A DNA stretch of 64,000 bases from Kribbella albertanoniae (lineage in GTDB: Bacteria > Actinomycetota > Actinomycetes > Propionibacteriales > Kribbellaceae): assembly GCF_004348455.1 (NCBI RefSeq), contig NZ_SMKA01000014.1:1-64000 (forward strand), written 5' to 3'. Position 1 is the stretch's first letter. Each line of letters starts with the position of its first letter. The translations under genes and the position numbers were made by a program. Below the pieces are notes generated by a model, which was not told the origin of the DNA, ran no database searches, and was given only the letters and a program-made list of their open reading frames with translations. Positions 17,570 through 26,823 of this stretch are shown here, in pieces.

Positions 17570-20035
17570 CTACGGCAGCAGTCGTCGGTGCCAGGTGAGG
17601 AGCGAGGTCAGGAGTAGGAGGGCGGCGAGGGAAGCGGCGCCGGCGGCCAGGCCGAGGCGGGTGCCGGGTGGTTGGTAGGTGCAGGCGACCGTGGACGCGT
17701 TGGGTCCGACCGCGATGCTGAGGAGACCGGCGTGGTCGATCGGGACGGTTGGTGTGCCGTCCACCGCGCAGCGCCAGCCCTCGATGTTGATGACTGCGAC
17801 GGTGACCGTTGCGGCGCGTCCCGGGAGGCGCTGGATGCGGATGCTGTGACCGCCGACCTTCACCACGGCCGGCGCGGATTCGGTGAGGTCGCGGACGGCG
17901 GCGGCCAGGCGAGTGCGATCCAGGCAGGCCAGGGCACCGCTCCTGATCGTGATCTGCCGATGAGCCCGGATCTCGACGCGGACGTTGCCGTCGGCGTCGG
18001 CGGTACCGACTCGGGTCAGGGGAGCGTTGCTGTAGATCCCCGGACGCTTGTCGCGCAGAGTCGGCGTCCATTCGCCGTCGATGAGCAGATCGACGTACTG
18101 GGGGACAGTGAGGTAGACCTCGGACCCGGGCCGGCAGGAGGCGACGACACTCCCGGTGGCATCCGTTGCAATCATCACGGGGGAAAGCTTCGGCACGGTG
18201 TAGACGTCGGCTCCAAGAGCGGTCTCCTGCACGCCGTACGGTCCTGGATCGGACGATCTCCATGGAATGGCAGGGCGGATGGTGACCAGCGGCGCGACAG
18301 CGTCATGCGTCACGAGCTTCGGCCCGCCGCTCAGGGGCACGCCATCCCGGGCCGCACTGTCCCGGGTCACCCGACCGCGGATCGCGAACACGGCGTCCAC
18401 GACGGGATTCTCGGGATCGTAAAGAGCGCGCCCGAACGACGTGTAGCCGAATCCGAGCCCGATCAGCGCTCGGGAGGTCGTCTCCGGGATGGTGCTCGAG
18501 TAGTACTGAGGTCCCTGCCCACCCAGCAGCATCGGATCGTTGAACGTGACCAGTTGGCCCGGTGCGGTCCGGTACCGCGGCCAGTCGTCCATCGACTGCA
18601 CCAGCGACCGCACCTGCTCATGCTCGGCGCCCCAGTACGCCGTGTTCGACAGGCTCTCGTATCGAGCCGCGTCGATGGCCACGGAGGACGCCGTCACCTC
18701 AGCCAGTGCGGCGCTGATCAGGACCGCAACCGCGCCTCGACGTACCCGGCCGGGTGAGCGAGTGAACGCCCAGGCAAGCAGTGCGACACCGATCAGCACC
18801 GGTACGGCGATGCGCGTGGTCGGCGTGATGTGCGGGACATCTCGCGTCCACAGATACAGCCCGAGAACGAGCAGCACTGGAGAGAGCGCGATCAGGAGAG
18901 AGCGCGATCTCGGGAACGCGCTCACCGACATCCAGCCGAGGATCACGAGCATCCCCGCGATCACGAAGGCCTGCCGGTACGAACTGCCTTGGGGCGTGTC
19001 GAACCCGTGCCAGGCCCGGTGCGTGAACGTCACCTGCATGCTGACCACGGTCAGTCCCACCGTCAGCGTCCAGATCAGCCGCTGCCGCGCTGCGATCGCG
19101 CGGTTGAACGGGAAGCTCAACGCCAGGAGCAGCAGCAGAGTGCCGACAGCGAAACTCGGACTCGTGCCGACGCCCTCGCTGCCGGCCAGCAGCCGGGACA
19201 AGAACTCCCGCGTCCCGGTCCGCTGGAACTCCTGCGGCGGACTCGGAGTCGCGGCCTTCACCAGAGCGAACGTCGGAACCAGCAACGGCGCCGTCAGACC
19301 GATGCCGAGAGCAACGGCCAGAACGCACCGCAGCCCACCGCTCAGCCGCTGTCGCCAAGGCTCGGTCGCATCAGCCGTCAGGATCCGGGCCACCGTGACG
19401 ATTCCGGCCCCGATCGTTGCCATGTACACCGTGTAGAAGTGCGAGGTCCACAGCAGCGCGACAACGATCGGCGTCACGACCATCGCGGTGATCGATCGCT
19501 TCTGCAGGATCCACTCGCAGAGCAGGCACAGCACCGGGAACGCGACCATCCCACTCAGCCAGATGGTCATGTACGCCGCATCGTCGATCGACCACGAACA
19601 GGCGCCGTACGACGTTCCGGCCGTGACGGCGATCCAGACCGGCCCGCTCGGCCGGATCATCCGCAGGTACGCCGTCATGGTGCCGGCCCCGAGGCCGATC
19701 GCGGCCGTGGCGATCAGGAACAGGGCGAGGTCGATCCGGTCCCGCGGCAGGACGAACGCGATCCAGGACAGCGTGGAGCCGACGTACGCCATGAAGTCGC
19801 CGAGGAACGGGACGCCGAAACCGCTCTGCCAGTTGAACACCAGATCGCCCGCGGCCTGGCCGGTGCCGACGTCGCGCAGATGTGCGGCCATCGGGATGAA
19901 CTGCTGACCGAGGTCGTTGGTGCTGCGGGTCCGGTCACCGAACGGGTAGGTGCCGCGGATGATCCCGCTGAGGACGAAGGCGGCGGAAGCGGCCATACCC
20001 GCAACCATGGCTGGCCAGTAGCGCCGGGCCTGCAT
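17570..20035 (-). CDS. Large polytopic membrane protein, YfhO-like
   Basis: 821 aa. The first about 470 residues hold a dozen or more predicted membrane helices. An external loop after helix 1 carries conserved-looking GTYPFGDRT and NDLGQQF, as in YfhO/GT-C-fold proteins. The C-terminal third is a soluble extracytoplasmic domain ending in one last membrane helix (LGLAAGAASLAALLLLTSLL). YfhO-like proteins are implicated in adding sugars to lipid-linked cell-wall polymers. ATG 20035 has a good GAGGGGGA site. It stands alone on this strand. Confidence 0.8.
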   Translation of the reverse strand: MQARRYWPAMVAGMAASAAFVLSGIIRGTYPFGDRTRSTNDLGQQFIPMAAHLRDVGTGQAAGDLVFNWQSGFGVPFLGDFMAYVGSTLSWIAFVLPRDRIDLALFLIATAAIGLGAGTMTAYLRMIRPSGPVWIAVTAGTSYGACSWSIDDAAYMTIWLSGMVAFPVLCLLCEWILQKRSITAMVVTPIVVALLWTSHFYTVYMATIGAGIVTVARILTADATEPWRQRLSGGLRCVLAVALGIGLTAPLLVPTFALVKAATPSPPQEFQRTGTREFLSRLLAGSEGVGTSPSFAVGTLLLLLALSFPFNRAIAARQRLIWTLTVGLTVVSMQVTFTHRAWHGFDTPQGSSYRQAFVIAGMLVILGWMSVSAFPRSRSLLIALSPVLLVLGLYLWTRDVPHITPTTRIAVPVLIGVALLAWAFTRSPGRVRRGAVAVLISAALAEVTASSVAIDAARYESLSNTAYWGAEHEQVRSLVQSMDDWPRYRTAPGQLVTFNDPMLLGGQGPQYYSSTIPETTSRALIGLGFGYTSFGRALYDPENPVVDAVFAIRGRVTRDSAARDGVPLSGGPKLVTHDAVAPLVTIRPAIPWRSSDPGPYGVQETALGADVYTVPKLSPVMIATDATGSVVASCRPGSEVYLTVPQYVDLLIDGEWTPTLRDKRPGIYSNAPLTRVGTADADGNVRVEIRAHRQITIRSGALACLDRTRLAAAVRDLTESAPAVVKVGGHSIRIQRLPGRAATVTVAVINIEGWRCAVDGTPTVPIDHAGLLSIAVGPNASTVACTYQPPGTRLGLAAGAASLAALLLLTSLLTWHRRLLP

Positions 20036-20062
20036 CCTGAAAGGTCCCCCTCGTTCGGCCGC

Positions 20063-20128
20063 GGTTGCGTTCCTGCGAGATCAACGCACTGCACTGCATT
20101 GCATGGCACTGCGATTGGTTGCGTTCCT
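20063..20128. repeat. Direct repeat upstream of the YfhO-like gene
   Basis: GGTTGCGTTCCT occurs at 20063-20074 and 20117-20128, 54 bp apart, each followed by a related GCGAGAT/AGCAGAT. Between them lies a GCACTGCACTGCATTGCATGG stretch. The spacing is about five helical turns, so paired sites for a regulator are possible. No repressor gene for it is evident. Confidence 0.4.
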
Positions 20129-20249
20129 AGCAGATAAAGGCGCTCGGAGGGCCGCGAGGTTGCGCGGGCTGCGGAAGTGAGAGCGACGACTCGGTTGAGG
20201 GTGTCGTGCGGTGCGGGGGAGATCGCTCTGCGTGAGCTTGGGAAGTTGC

Positions 20250-20302
20250 TTGTCAGGACGAGCGGTCGTCGACTAGCGTGGTTATTAAAGCCGGTTGGAT
20301 AA
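20250..20302 (+). promoter_or_regulatory. Promoter and candidate ROK operator
   Basis: TTGTCA (20250-20255), an 18-bp spacer and TAGCGT (20274-20279) form a good housekeeping promoter. Just downstream, TTATTAAAG...TTGGATAA (20282-20302) is an imperfect AT-rich inverted repeat of the type bound by ROK regulators, placed over the transcription start. Autorepression by the following gene is inferred. Confidence 0.55.
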
Positions 20303-20315
20303 TTGGTTGGGGTCG

Positions 20316-21491
20316 ATGGAGACTGCTCCTGGGGCTGCTCATGCAGAGCGGTCCGCGAACCAGGTCGCCTGCCTGCGGTGGCTGGCTGAGGCCGGGGTCG
20401 CGCAGACGGTCGGCGTGATCGCCGCCGAGACGGGGTTGTCCCGTCCGACGGTGCACGCCGTACTCGACGATCTGGTCGAGGCGGGCCTCGTCGAGCCGAG
20501 CAATGCCGCGTCGGCCGGGCCCGGGCGGCCGGCGAGGTCGTTCCGGTTCGTGCGCGAAGCCGGTCTGGTCGCCGGCGTGGACATCGGCCCGCGGGGCGTG
20601 CGCGCGGTGCTCTGCGATCTGGCAGGGGAGCGACTCGGGTACGCCGAACTCGCCCGCGACGGCAGCACAGTCGACGTCGTGCGGAACGCGGTCGAGGCCG
20701 CGGCCAAGGAGGCCGGGACCGATCTCGAGCGCCTACGGGCGGTCGGAGTCGCGCTGCCCGGTGTCGTCGAGGAGAGCGGCCGGCTGCGAGCGAGCCTGGT
20801 GCTGCCCGAGGTGGTCGGTGAGCCGATCGCCGAGACCGTCGCGGCGGAGCTCGGCTGCCTGGTCACCGTGGACAACGACATCAAGCTCGCGGCGCTGGCC
20901 GAGCAGCGCGGTGGCGCCGGCCGCGGGCACTCCGACGTTCTCTATCTGCAGGTCGGCAACCGCCTCTCACTGTCGATCGTTCTCGACGAGGAGATCCGGC
21001 AAGGAAGCCATCGCCTGGCCGGCGAGCTCGGCGCCCAGCGCGGCATGCGCTGGACCCGCAACGCGCAACGCGGCCAACTCGTCTGGACGTCGCACCCGAC
21101 CGGAGAGGCCGTGCTGCAGGCAGCCGCCGCCGGTGATGCGGAGGCCAAGGCCGAGATCAAAGATTTCTGCGGGCAGATCGCGGGCCGGATCGCGACCGTT
21201 CTCCTGGTCGTCGACCCCGATGTCGTCGTCGTGCGCTGCGGCGGCGCAGCCGAGAGTACGGCGCTGCTCCGCCCGCTGGAAGCAGCCGTCGCGAAGGAAC
21301 TCGTCGTTCCGGAGCGATCGCCTTTCGTTGCCGCTGCCTTGGGGCGTGAGGCAGCGGTTCTGGGGGCGGCCGGTCATGCGTTCGACCGGTTCGGTCCCAC
21401 CGTGTACGGCGTCCGGAACTACCCGAGTCCCTGGCACAAGCTCACGCATGACACTGCGCCAACCGTCACCCTAGGGAGGAACTACCAGTGA
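20316..21491 (+). CDS. ROK-family transcriptional regulator
   Basis: 391 aa. An N-terminal winged helix-turn-helix (TGLSRPTVHAVLDDLVEAGLVE) precedes a ROK sugar-kinase-fold domain with VDND and GELG segments. The CxCGxxGC zinc motif of active ROK kinases is absent (after GELG comes AQRGMRW), so it is probably a pure sensor. ATG 20316 follows the promoter; an in-frame TTG at 20295 lies within the candidate operator. It overlaps the next gene by 3 bp (GTGA), forming an operon with an isomerase and a dehydrogenase, so its ligand is probably a sugar or polyol. Confidence 0.9.
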   Translation: METAPGAAHAERSANQVACLRWLAEAGVAQTVGVIAAETGLSRPTVHAVLDDLVEAGLVEPSNAASAGPGRPARSFRFVREAGLVAGVDIGPRGVRAVLCDLAGERLGYAELARDGSTVDVVRNAVEAAAKEAGTDLERLRAVGVALPGVVEESGRLRASLVLPEVVGEPIAETVAAELGCLVTVDNDIKLAALAEQRGGAGRGHSDVLYLQVGNRLSLSIVLDEEIRQGSHRLAGELGAQRGMRWTRNAQRGQLVWTSHPTGEAVLQAAAAGDAEAKAEIKDFCGQIAGRIATVLLVVDPDVVVVRCGGAAESTALLRPLEAAVAKELVVPERSPFVAAALGREAAVLGAAGHAFDRFGPTVYGVRNYPSPWHKLTHDTAPTVTLGRNYQ

Positions 21492-22333
21492 AACTGGGAG
21501 TCAGTTCGTACAGCTTCAGCAAGCTCATGGCCCGCGGCGAGATGGACCTGGTCGGGGTCGTGGACTGGGTGGCGGACTCACCGGCCGAGCACCTGGAGAT
21601 CGCCGCGCTCGGCGACGACCTGCTGACCGACGACAAGCTGGTCGAGACCGTGGTGAAGGCCGCGGGCGACCGCGGCGTGCCGATCCTGAACTACCTGATC
21701 GGCGCCGACTTCCGCGAAGGCAGCACCGAGGAAATCGACCGCGTCCGCCGGCACGTGGACGTCGGGCACCGGCTCGGCGCCCGGCTGTTCCGCCACGACG
21801 TGCTGCCGTGGGGCTGGCGCGAGGCGAACCAGGCTGAGTTCGAGGCGGTCTTCCCGCGCTTGGTCGAGGGCGCGCAGGTGGTCGCGGACCACGCCGCCGA
21901 GCTCGGCATCACGACCACGGTCGAGAACCACGGCATGTCCATGAACGGTCACGAGCGGGTCGCCCGCCTGGTCCACGCCGTCGACCGCCCGAACTTCCGC
22001 GTCACCCTCGACCTCGGCAACGGCCTCTGCGTCGGCGAGGTCCCGGGTCGCACGGTGTCCGGTCTCCTCGACGTCGCGGCCGCCGCGCACGTCAAGGACT
22101 TCCACATCCGCCGCTCGATCCCCAGCGACGGATGGCTGAAGACGCTGGCCGGTGACTACCTGCTCGGCACGATCCCAGGCCACGGCGACCTCGACCTGCG
22201 GGCACTGCTCGCGCTCGTCGCCACCAAGCCCGACCTGCCCGTGACGCTCGAGTTCGAGGGGCTCGAAGCGGCTCCCGGCGCGGTCGAGCTCGGCCTCAAG
22301 AACGTTCTCGCACTGGCCGAAGGAGCCTCCTGA
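21488..22333 (+). CDS. Sugar phosphate isomerase/epimerase (TIM barrel)
   Basis: 281 aa, AP-endonuclease-2/xylose-isomerase-like fold. Metal-site candidates are the glutamate in TVENHG (about residue 140), the aspartate in TLDLGNG, HVKDFH, and the C-terminal glutamate in LEFEG. Such enzymes act on keto-sugars or inosose-type cyclitols. GTG 21488 overlaps the ROK stop, with GGGAGGA 7 nt upstream. Followed by a Gfo/Idh dehydrogenase with a 1-nt gap, a pairing typical of catabolism of a sugar acid or inositol-like compound. Confidence 0.9.
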   Translation: MKLGVSSYSFSKLMARGEMDLVGVVDWVADSPAEHLEIAALGDDLLTDDKLVETVVKAAGDRGVPILNYLIGADFREGSTEEIDRVRRHVDVGHRLGARLFRHDVLPWGWREANQAEFEAVFPRLVEGAQVVADHAAELGITTTVENHGMSMNGHERVARLVHAVDRPNFRVTLDLGNGLCVGEVPGRTVSGLLDVAAAAHVKDFHIRRSIPSDGWLKTLAGDYLLGTIPGHGDLDLRALLALVATKPDLPVTLEFEGLEAAPGAVELGLKNVLALAEGAS

Positions 22334-22334
22334 C

Positions 22335-23390
22335 ATGACCACCAGAATTGCCGTGATCGGCGTGGGCACGATCGCCCAGGAACACATCAAGGCCTACCAG
22401 CAGAACCCCGGCGCCGAGGTGGTCGCGCTCTGCGACATCGACATCGAGCGGGTCAAGCAGCGCGCCGAACAGTTCGGCGTCCAGCGGGCGACCGGTGACG
22501 TCGCGGAGATCCTGTCGGACTCCGAGATCGATGCCGTCAGCATCTGTGTCCCGAACAACCTGCACGCCGAGATCGCCGAGGCGGCCCTGCGCGCAGGCAA
22601 GGACGTGCTCGTCGAGAAGCCGATGAGCACGTCGGTCGCCGAGGCCGAGGCGCTGGTCAAGGCCACCACCGAGACCGGGCAGGCGCTCCAGATCGGCTAC
22701 GTACGGCGGTACGCGCCGAACGCCCTGGTCGCGAAGCGGTTCCTGGACGAGGACGAGTTCGGCCGGATCTACGCCGCCCGTACGACGATCCTGCGCACTG
22801 CCGGTAACCCCGGCGGCTGGTTCGGGGACAAGGACGTCGCCGGCGGCGGACCGCTCATCGACCTGGGCGTGCACGTCGTCGACCTCTGCTGGTACCTGAT
22901 GGGCCAGCCGGCCGCTGTCGCCGTCTCCGGCGCGACCTTCGACCCGATCGGTGCCCGGGACAACATCCAGAACCTGTCCCGCTACCGCGCCGCCTCGCCC
23001 ACCCGGGTCAACAACGTCGAGGACTACGCCACCGCCCAGATCCGGTTCGACGGCGGCGCCGTACTGAACGTCGACGTCTCCTACTCGCTGCACACCCGCA
23101 ACGAGACCGCGGTCCAGCTGTTCGGCGAGAAGGGCGGCGTGGAGATCGAGCCGGCCCTGCACATGGTCACCGAACGCCACGACACCCTGCTGCACATCGA
23201 GCCGCAGATCGACTCCCTCGGCTTCGACTTCACCGTCGGTTTCGCCAACCAGATCGAGAACTTCCTCCGCATCTGCCGCCGCGAGATCCCCGCCGACGCC
23301 CCCGCCGAACACGGCCTCGAAATGGCCCGCATGCTCACCGCCATCTACGAATCCGCCACCACCGGCTCAGAGGTGAAGATCACCCACTAG
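22335..23390 (+). CDS. Gfo/Idh/MocA-family oxidoreductase
   Basis: 351 aa. The N-terminal Rossmann fold has GVGTIAQEH for the dinucleotide, and VEKPMS carries the conserved lysine (about residue 95). The substrate domain has GGGPLIDLGVHVVDLCWYLMG, with the usual catalytic Asp-Gly-His pattern seen as DLGVHVVD. It likely oxidises a sugar or cyclitol with NAD(P). It ends the ROK operon; its stop overlaps the stop of the converging gene by 4 bp. Confidence 0.92.
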   Translation: MTTRIAVIGVGTIAQEHIKAYQQNPGAEVVALCDIDIERVKQRAEQFGVQRATGDVAEILSDSEIDAVSICVPNNLHAEIAEAALRAGKDVLVEKPMSTSVAEAEALVKATTETGQALQIGYVRRYAPNALVAKRFLDEDEFGRIYAARTTILRTAGNPGGWFGDKDVAGGGPLIDLGVHVVDLCWYLMGQPAAVAVSGATFDPIGARDNIQNLSRYRAASPTRVNNVEDYATAQIRFDGGAVLNVDVSYSLHTRNETAVQLFGEKGGVEIEPALHMVTERHDTLLHIEPQIDSLGFDFTVGFANQIENFLRICRREIPADAPAEHGLEMARMLTAIYESATTGSEVKITH

Positions 23391-25030
23391 TAGCCGCCGG
23401 CGCTGACCAGCTGCGACCCGAAGGCGAGGATCTTGATCTTGTCGTTGCCCTTGCGGGGCACGACCAGAACGACGTCGTGAAGTCTGGTGGAGGTCAGCGT
23501 CGACTCGTAGTGGGCTTCCTTCGGACTGAACGCGGTCTCCGCGCCGCCGTCCCAGTAGAAGTAGCGGTTCGGCCCGACGACCAGGTCGTACTGGTTGTTG
23601 ATCGTGGCGAGCACCACCGCCTCACCGGTGCTCGTCACGAACGCCGTAGGCGGACTGGCCAGGCTGTAGGAGCGGCCGAGCGACCGGACCGACCCGGCGG
23701 CGCCCTTGTGGTACTCCTGCCGCCAGCGGGCAAGGGTCTTGAAGCCCTCGGCGAACTGCGGCAGGACGGCGAACGAGGCACCGTGCGGGGACTTGCCTTC
23801 CGCGGTGAGGTACTTGGTCAGTGCCTCGACGGCCGCCTGTGGCGCCACCTTCAGGTTCTTGGCGTCGGCCGCGGTCGCCGGGCGCAGTCCTTTGAGGTCC
23901 GGCAGCTTGGCCGACTTCACGAGCGTGGTCCCGTAGGTCTGCAGCCACGGGCTCCCGGCAGTTTCGCGCTGCCACAGCCCGACATTCGGTCCGGCCGTGG
24001 CCACGAACCGCATCGGATAGCCGCCGTACTCCGGTACGGCGAAGGTGGGCTTGTCGTAGGTCAGCGGCTTGGGGATCGCCAGCTTGAACTCGCGACCGAT
24101 GATGTAGCCGGCCCTGGTCTGCCGCAGCAGGTCGCCGCTCTCCACCTGACCGATCTGGACCGAGTTGCGCGCACGGCCGGCCGCGGTACTCACCTCGTTG
24201 TAGCGCTTGACCACCGCCAGCGCGGCCTCGTTGCTGATCGCCGGGCGGGTGAGCGTGGTGACGGTGTCGGGCTGAGGCACCGCGGAACACCCCGTCAACA
24301 GCCCCAGCACCACCGTCCCCGCCACGACCCGCTGCGCGGTACCACCCCACGGCGAAGGCGGTGCAGACGGTGCAGGTGGCGTGACCTGTACGACGGGCGC
24401 CGGGGTGGCCGGACGCCGCCGCAGCACGATCAGGAGGATGCCGAGAGCAAGGATCAGCAGTCCGGCAGCCAAGATGCCGAGGGCAACGACGAACGCGTGC
24501 GGGACCTCGATCCCGAGCCGCACCTGCACATCGGGAGGCGTCTTGCCGTCGGCCGACATGACGACCACGTCGTACGGCCCGTCGGCGATCGGCCAACGGA
24601 TCGCCTGCGACCCGGCCCCGGCCGACTTCACCACCCACCAGTCGAGACCGTCCGGCGCCGCCAGAGGCTTGGGAACTCCGGCCGCGCCTTCCACCTCCTG
24701 TGTGACCAGGGCGATCGGATACGTCACCTGCACAAGGGACGTGTGCGCTGTCTCCTTCAGATAGCTGGCAACGTCGAAGTCGCGCCCGACACCGACGAAC
24801 ACCGGCTTCCCGCTGCTCGTGCGCGCCTGGACATGCAGGATCGGTCCGTGCCGATCGAGCATCTCCGGCGGACTGGCGAACGCCAGTCCCTTGCTCACCA
24901 GGTGTTGCTCGCCGGACGTGACGGTGTTGTCCGGCCCGATCACGAAGAACGCGGCGACTCCACCACCGATCGCCAGCAACAGACCGACAAGGCCCAGCAG
25001 AACACCAACAGACACCCGAACAACCCGCAC
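23387..25030 (-). CDS. Membrane protein with an internal lipobox, apparent fusion
   Basis: 547 aa, family not recognised with confidence. Order: N-terminal membrane helix (about residues 1-35), extracytoplasmic domain of about 150 aa, second helix (VVALGILAAGLLILALGILLIVL) ending in RRR, a Pro-rich linker, a third hydrophobic segment ending LLTGCSA, then an about 300-aa soluble domain. The third segment looks exactly like a lipoprotein signal peptide with lipobox LTGC, so two proteins seem joined in one frame. GTG 25030 is chosen for its GGGGAG site 6 nt upstream; an in-frame TTG at 25069 has none. Confidence 0.7.
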   Translation of the reverse strand: MRVVRVSVGVLLGLVGLLLAIGGGVAAFFVIGPDNTVTSGEQHLVSKGLAFASPPEMLDRHGPILHVQARTSSGKPVFVGVGRDFDVASYLKETAHTSLVQVTYPIALVTQEVEGAAGVPKPLAAPDGLDWWVVKSAGAGSQAIRWPIADGPYDVVVMSADGKTPPDVQVRLGIEVPHAFVVALGILAAGLLILALGILLIVLRRRPATPAPVVQVTPPAPSAPPSPWGGTAQRVVAGTVVLGLLTGCSAVPQPDTVTTLTRPAISNEAALAVVKRYNEVSTAAGRARNSVQIGQVESGDLLRQTRAGYIIGREFKLAIPKPLTYDKPTFAVPEYGGYPMRFVATAGPNVGLWQRETAGSPWLQTYGTTLVKSAKLPDLKGLRPATAADAKNLKVAPQAAVEALTKYLTAEGKSPHGASFAVLPQFAEGFKTLARWRQEYHKGAAGSVRSLGRSYSLASPPTAFVTSTGEAVVLATINNQYDLVVGPNRYFYWDGGAETAFSPKEAHYESTLTSTRLHDVVLVVPRKGNDKIKILAFGSQLVSAGGY

Positions 25031-25148
25031 GAACAACTCCCCGAGACCCGAGACCGAAACCGCAACCAACCGGTCCCAGATCGTAACGGCCGACCACGGC
25101 TCAACAGACCCGAAAACCGGGTGATTGCACGAAGCTGCAAACGGAACG

Positions 25149-25185
25149 CCTCCGGTGCCACCCCCTGCATTGGTGGCACCGAAGG
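25149..25185 (-). terminator. Terminator of kamA
   Basis: CCTCCGGTGCCACC (25149-25162) pairs with GGTGGCACCGAAGG (25172-25185) with one mismatch and a 9-nt loop. It lies 18 nt beyond the kamA stop. Confidence 0.7.
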
Positions 25186-25202
25186 CTGATTGGGGGAAGC
25201 GG

Positions 25203-26681
25203 TCAGATCAGGGGGAGGAGTTTCTGGGCTTCGGCGGCTTGGCGGGAGGCGGCGGCTCGGGACTCGGCTTCGGCCAGGGAGTTGCCGGCGTGCTGGGTCC
25301 ACCAGGCCTGGCCCTCGGCGGGGAGGCTGTCGATCGGGTCGTAGTACTCGTAGGTGCGGTTCAACGCTTCCGGGTCCTGCTGCTCGATGCCGGTGCGGTA
25401 GTTCTTCTTCCAGTACGAGATGCCGCGGACCTCGTCGTACTCCGACAGCTGGTGCACCCAGCGCTTGCCGACGTACGGGACGTCGCAGACGATGCGCGGG
25501 GTGGCGAAGCCGGGGAGGTAGCCGAGGATGCCGTGCTGCAGGTGCTGGGCTTCCTTGACCGAGACCCGCCAGTGCTCGGAGAACGGGATCATGTCGCACA
25601 TGTAGAAGTAGTACGGCGTGATGGTGGCTCCGTCGAGCAGTGCGAAGCAGAGGTCCAGCAGCTCGGGGATGGAGTCGTTCACGCCCCGCATCAGGACGCC
25701 CTGGTTGCGGACGTCGCGCAGACCGGCCTCGAACATCGCCTTGGTCGCCTCGGCCACCAGCGGGGTGACGGACTGGGCCGCGTTCACGTGGGTGTGCATC
25801 GCGATCATGACGCCGCGCTGGCGGCCCAGCTGGGCGACACGCTCGACGCCGGCCCGGACGTCGTCGGACAGCCAGTGCTGCGGCATGCCCATCAGCGCCT
25901 TGGTGGCCAGCCGGATGTCGCGGATGTTCTCGATCTCGAGCAGGCTGGTCAGGAACGACTCCAGCCGCGGCCAGGGCATGTTCGCCACGTCGCCGCCGGA
26001 GACCACGACGTCCCGCACACCCGGCGTACGGCGCAGGTAGTCGAGCATGTCCTCGACCCGGGCGTTCGGCTTGGTGACGAACTTCAGCTTCTCGATGACC
26101 GGCGTCGAGTTCCCGACCAGGTCCATCCGGGTGCAGTGGCCGCAGTACTGCGGACAGGTCGGCAGCAGCTCGGCCAGCACCTTGGTCGGGTAGCGGTGGG
26201 TCAACCCCTCCGTGGCCCACATCTCGTGCTCGTGCAGTGAGTCCCGCGTCGCGTGCGGGTGCGACGGCCAGTCGCTGCGGCGGTCGGTGAAGACCGGCAG
26301 CATGTAGCGACGCACGGGGTCGGCGTAGAAAGCCTCGGTGTAGTCGGCGGCACCGTGCGGGACGATCGTGTTCAGCATCTGCGGCGGGAGTAGCATCGAC
26401 ATCGTCGCGCGCTCGGCCTGGTCCCGGGTGAGGTCCTCGTAGAACCGCTCGTCGACCAGGTCGCCCATCACGTCGCGCAGTTGCTTGACGTTCTTCACGC
26501 AGTGCGAACGCTGCCACTGGACCGAGCGCCATTCCTCGGCCGTCACGTCCTTCCAGCCGGGGATCCTGGTCCAGTCCGGCTCCACGAGCTCGGTCCGCCG
26601 GTAGGCGTACGGCTGACCCGCAGCGCTGCCAGCGCCCTCAGTGGGGTCGATCAGGTCAGCCGGGCTGATCAGGTCGGTCAC
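25203..26681 (-). CDS. kamA: L-lysine 2,3-aminomutase
   Basis: 492 aa radical-SAM enzyme converting L-lysine to L-beta-lysine. The iron-sulfur motif is C176-x3-C180-x2-C183 (CPQYCGHC). The PLP lysine is most likely K406 in VPYVGK. D363 (YMCD) and D400 (IVCD) are 37 residues apart, as are the two lysine-binding aspartates (D293, D330) of clostridial lysine 2,3-aminomutase, which argues against glutamate 2,3-aminomutase. GTG 26681 has GGAGG 4 nt upstream. It diverges from kdd-kamDE-kal, the rest of the pathway, sharing a 142-bp promoter gap. Confidence 0.93.
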   Translation of the reverse strand: MTDLISPADLIDPTEGAGSAAGQPYAYRRTELVEPDWTRIPGWKDVTAEEWRSVQWQRSHCVKNVKQLRDVMGDLVDERFYEDLTRDQAERATMSMLLPPQMLNTIVPHGAADYTEAFYADPVRRYMLPVFTDRRSDWPSHPHATRDSLHEHEMWATEGLTHRYPTKVLAELLPTCPQYCGHCTRMDLVGNSTPVIEKLKFVTKPNARVEDMLDYLRRTPGVRDVVVSGGDVANMPWPRLESFLTSLLEIENIRDIRLATKALMGMPQHWLSDDVRAGVERVAQLGRQRGVMIAMHTHVNAAQSVTPLVAEATKAMFEAGLRDVRNQGVLMRGVNDSIPELLDLCFALLDGATITPYYFYMCDMIPFSEHWRVSVKEAQHLQHGILGYLPGFATPRIVCDVPYVGKRWVHQLSEYDEVRGISYWKKNYRTGIEQQDPEALNRTYEYYDPIDSLPAEGQAWWTQHAGNSLAEAESRAAASRQAAEAQKLLPLI

Positions 26682-26823
26682 GAGTCCTCCGGGGGTTTCC
26701 GTGCGATGTGGTCAGATGTGAGGATAGCGATAGAACTTCCCCTAGATCCAACAGTACGCCGCAAGAATTCTCGTCACACTGATCTTTCAGTAGTATTTTG
26801 CCCGACCGTTCAGAGGAGGACAG
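26682..26823. promoter_or_regulatory. Divergent promoter region kamA/kdd
   Basis: The 142-bp AT-richer gap holds TAGTAT (26791-26796) as a -10 candidate for kdd, with GAGGAGGA (26813-26820) as its ribosome-binding site, and TATCCT on the minus strand (26721-26726) as a -10 candidate for kamA. Both arms of the lysine pathway can be controlled here. I saw no convincing long palindrome. Confidence 0.5.

Noticed and set aside
18830-20137. A 435-codon frame opposite the YfhO-like gene
   Set aside because: Its composition is skewed (Arg/Gln/Asp/His), it has no recognisable motif, and the other strand encodes membrane helices.
25203-26681. kamA as glutamate 2,3-aminomutase
   Set aside because: D363 and D400 match the lysine-binding aspartates in spacing, and the neighbours are lysine-pathway genes.
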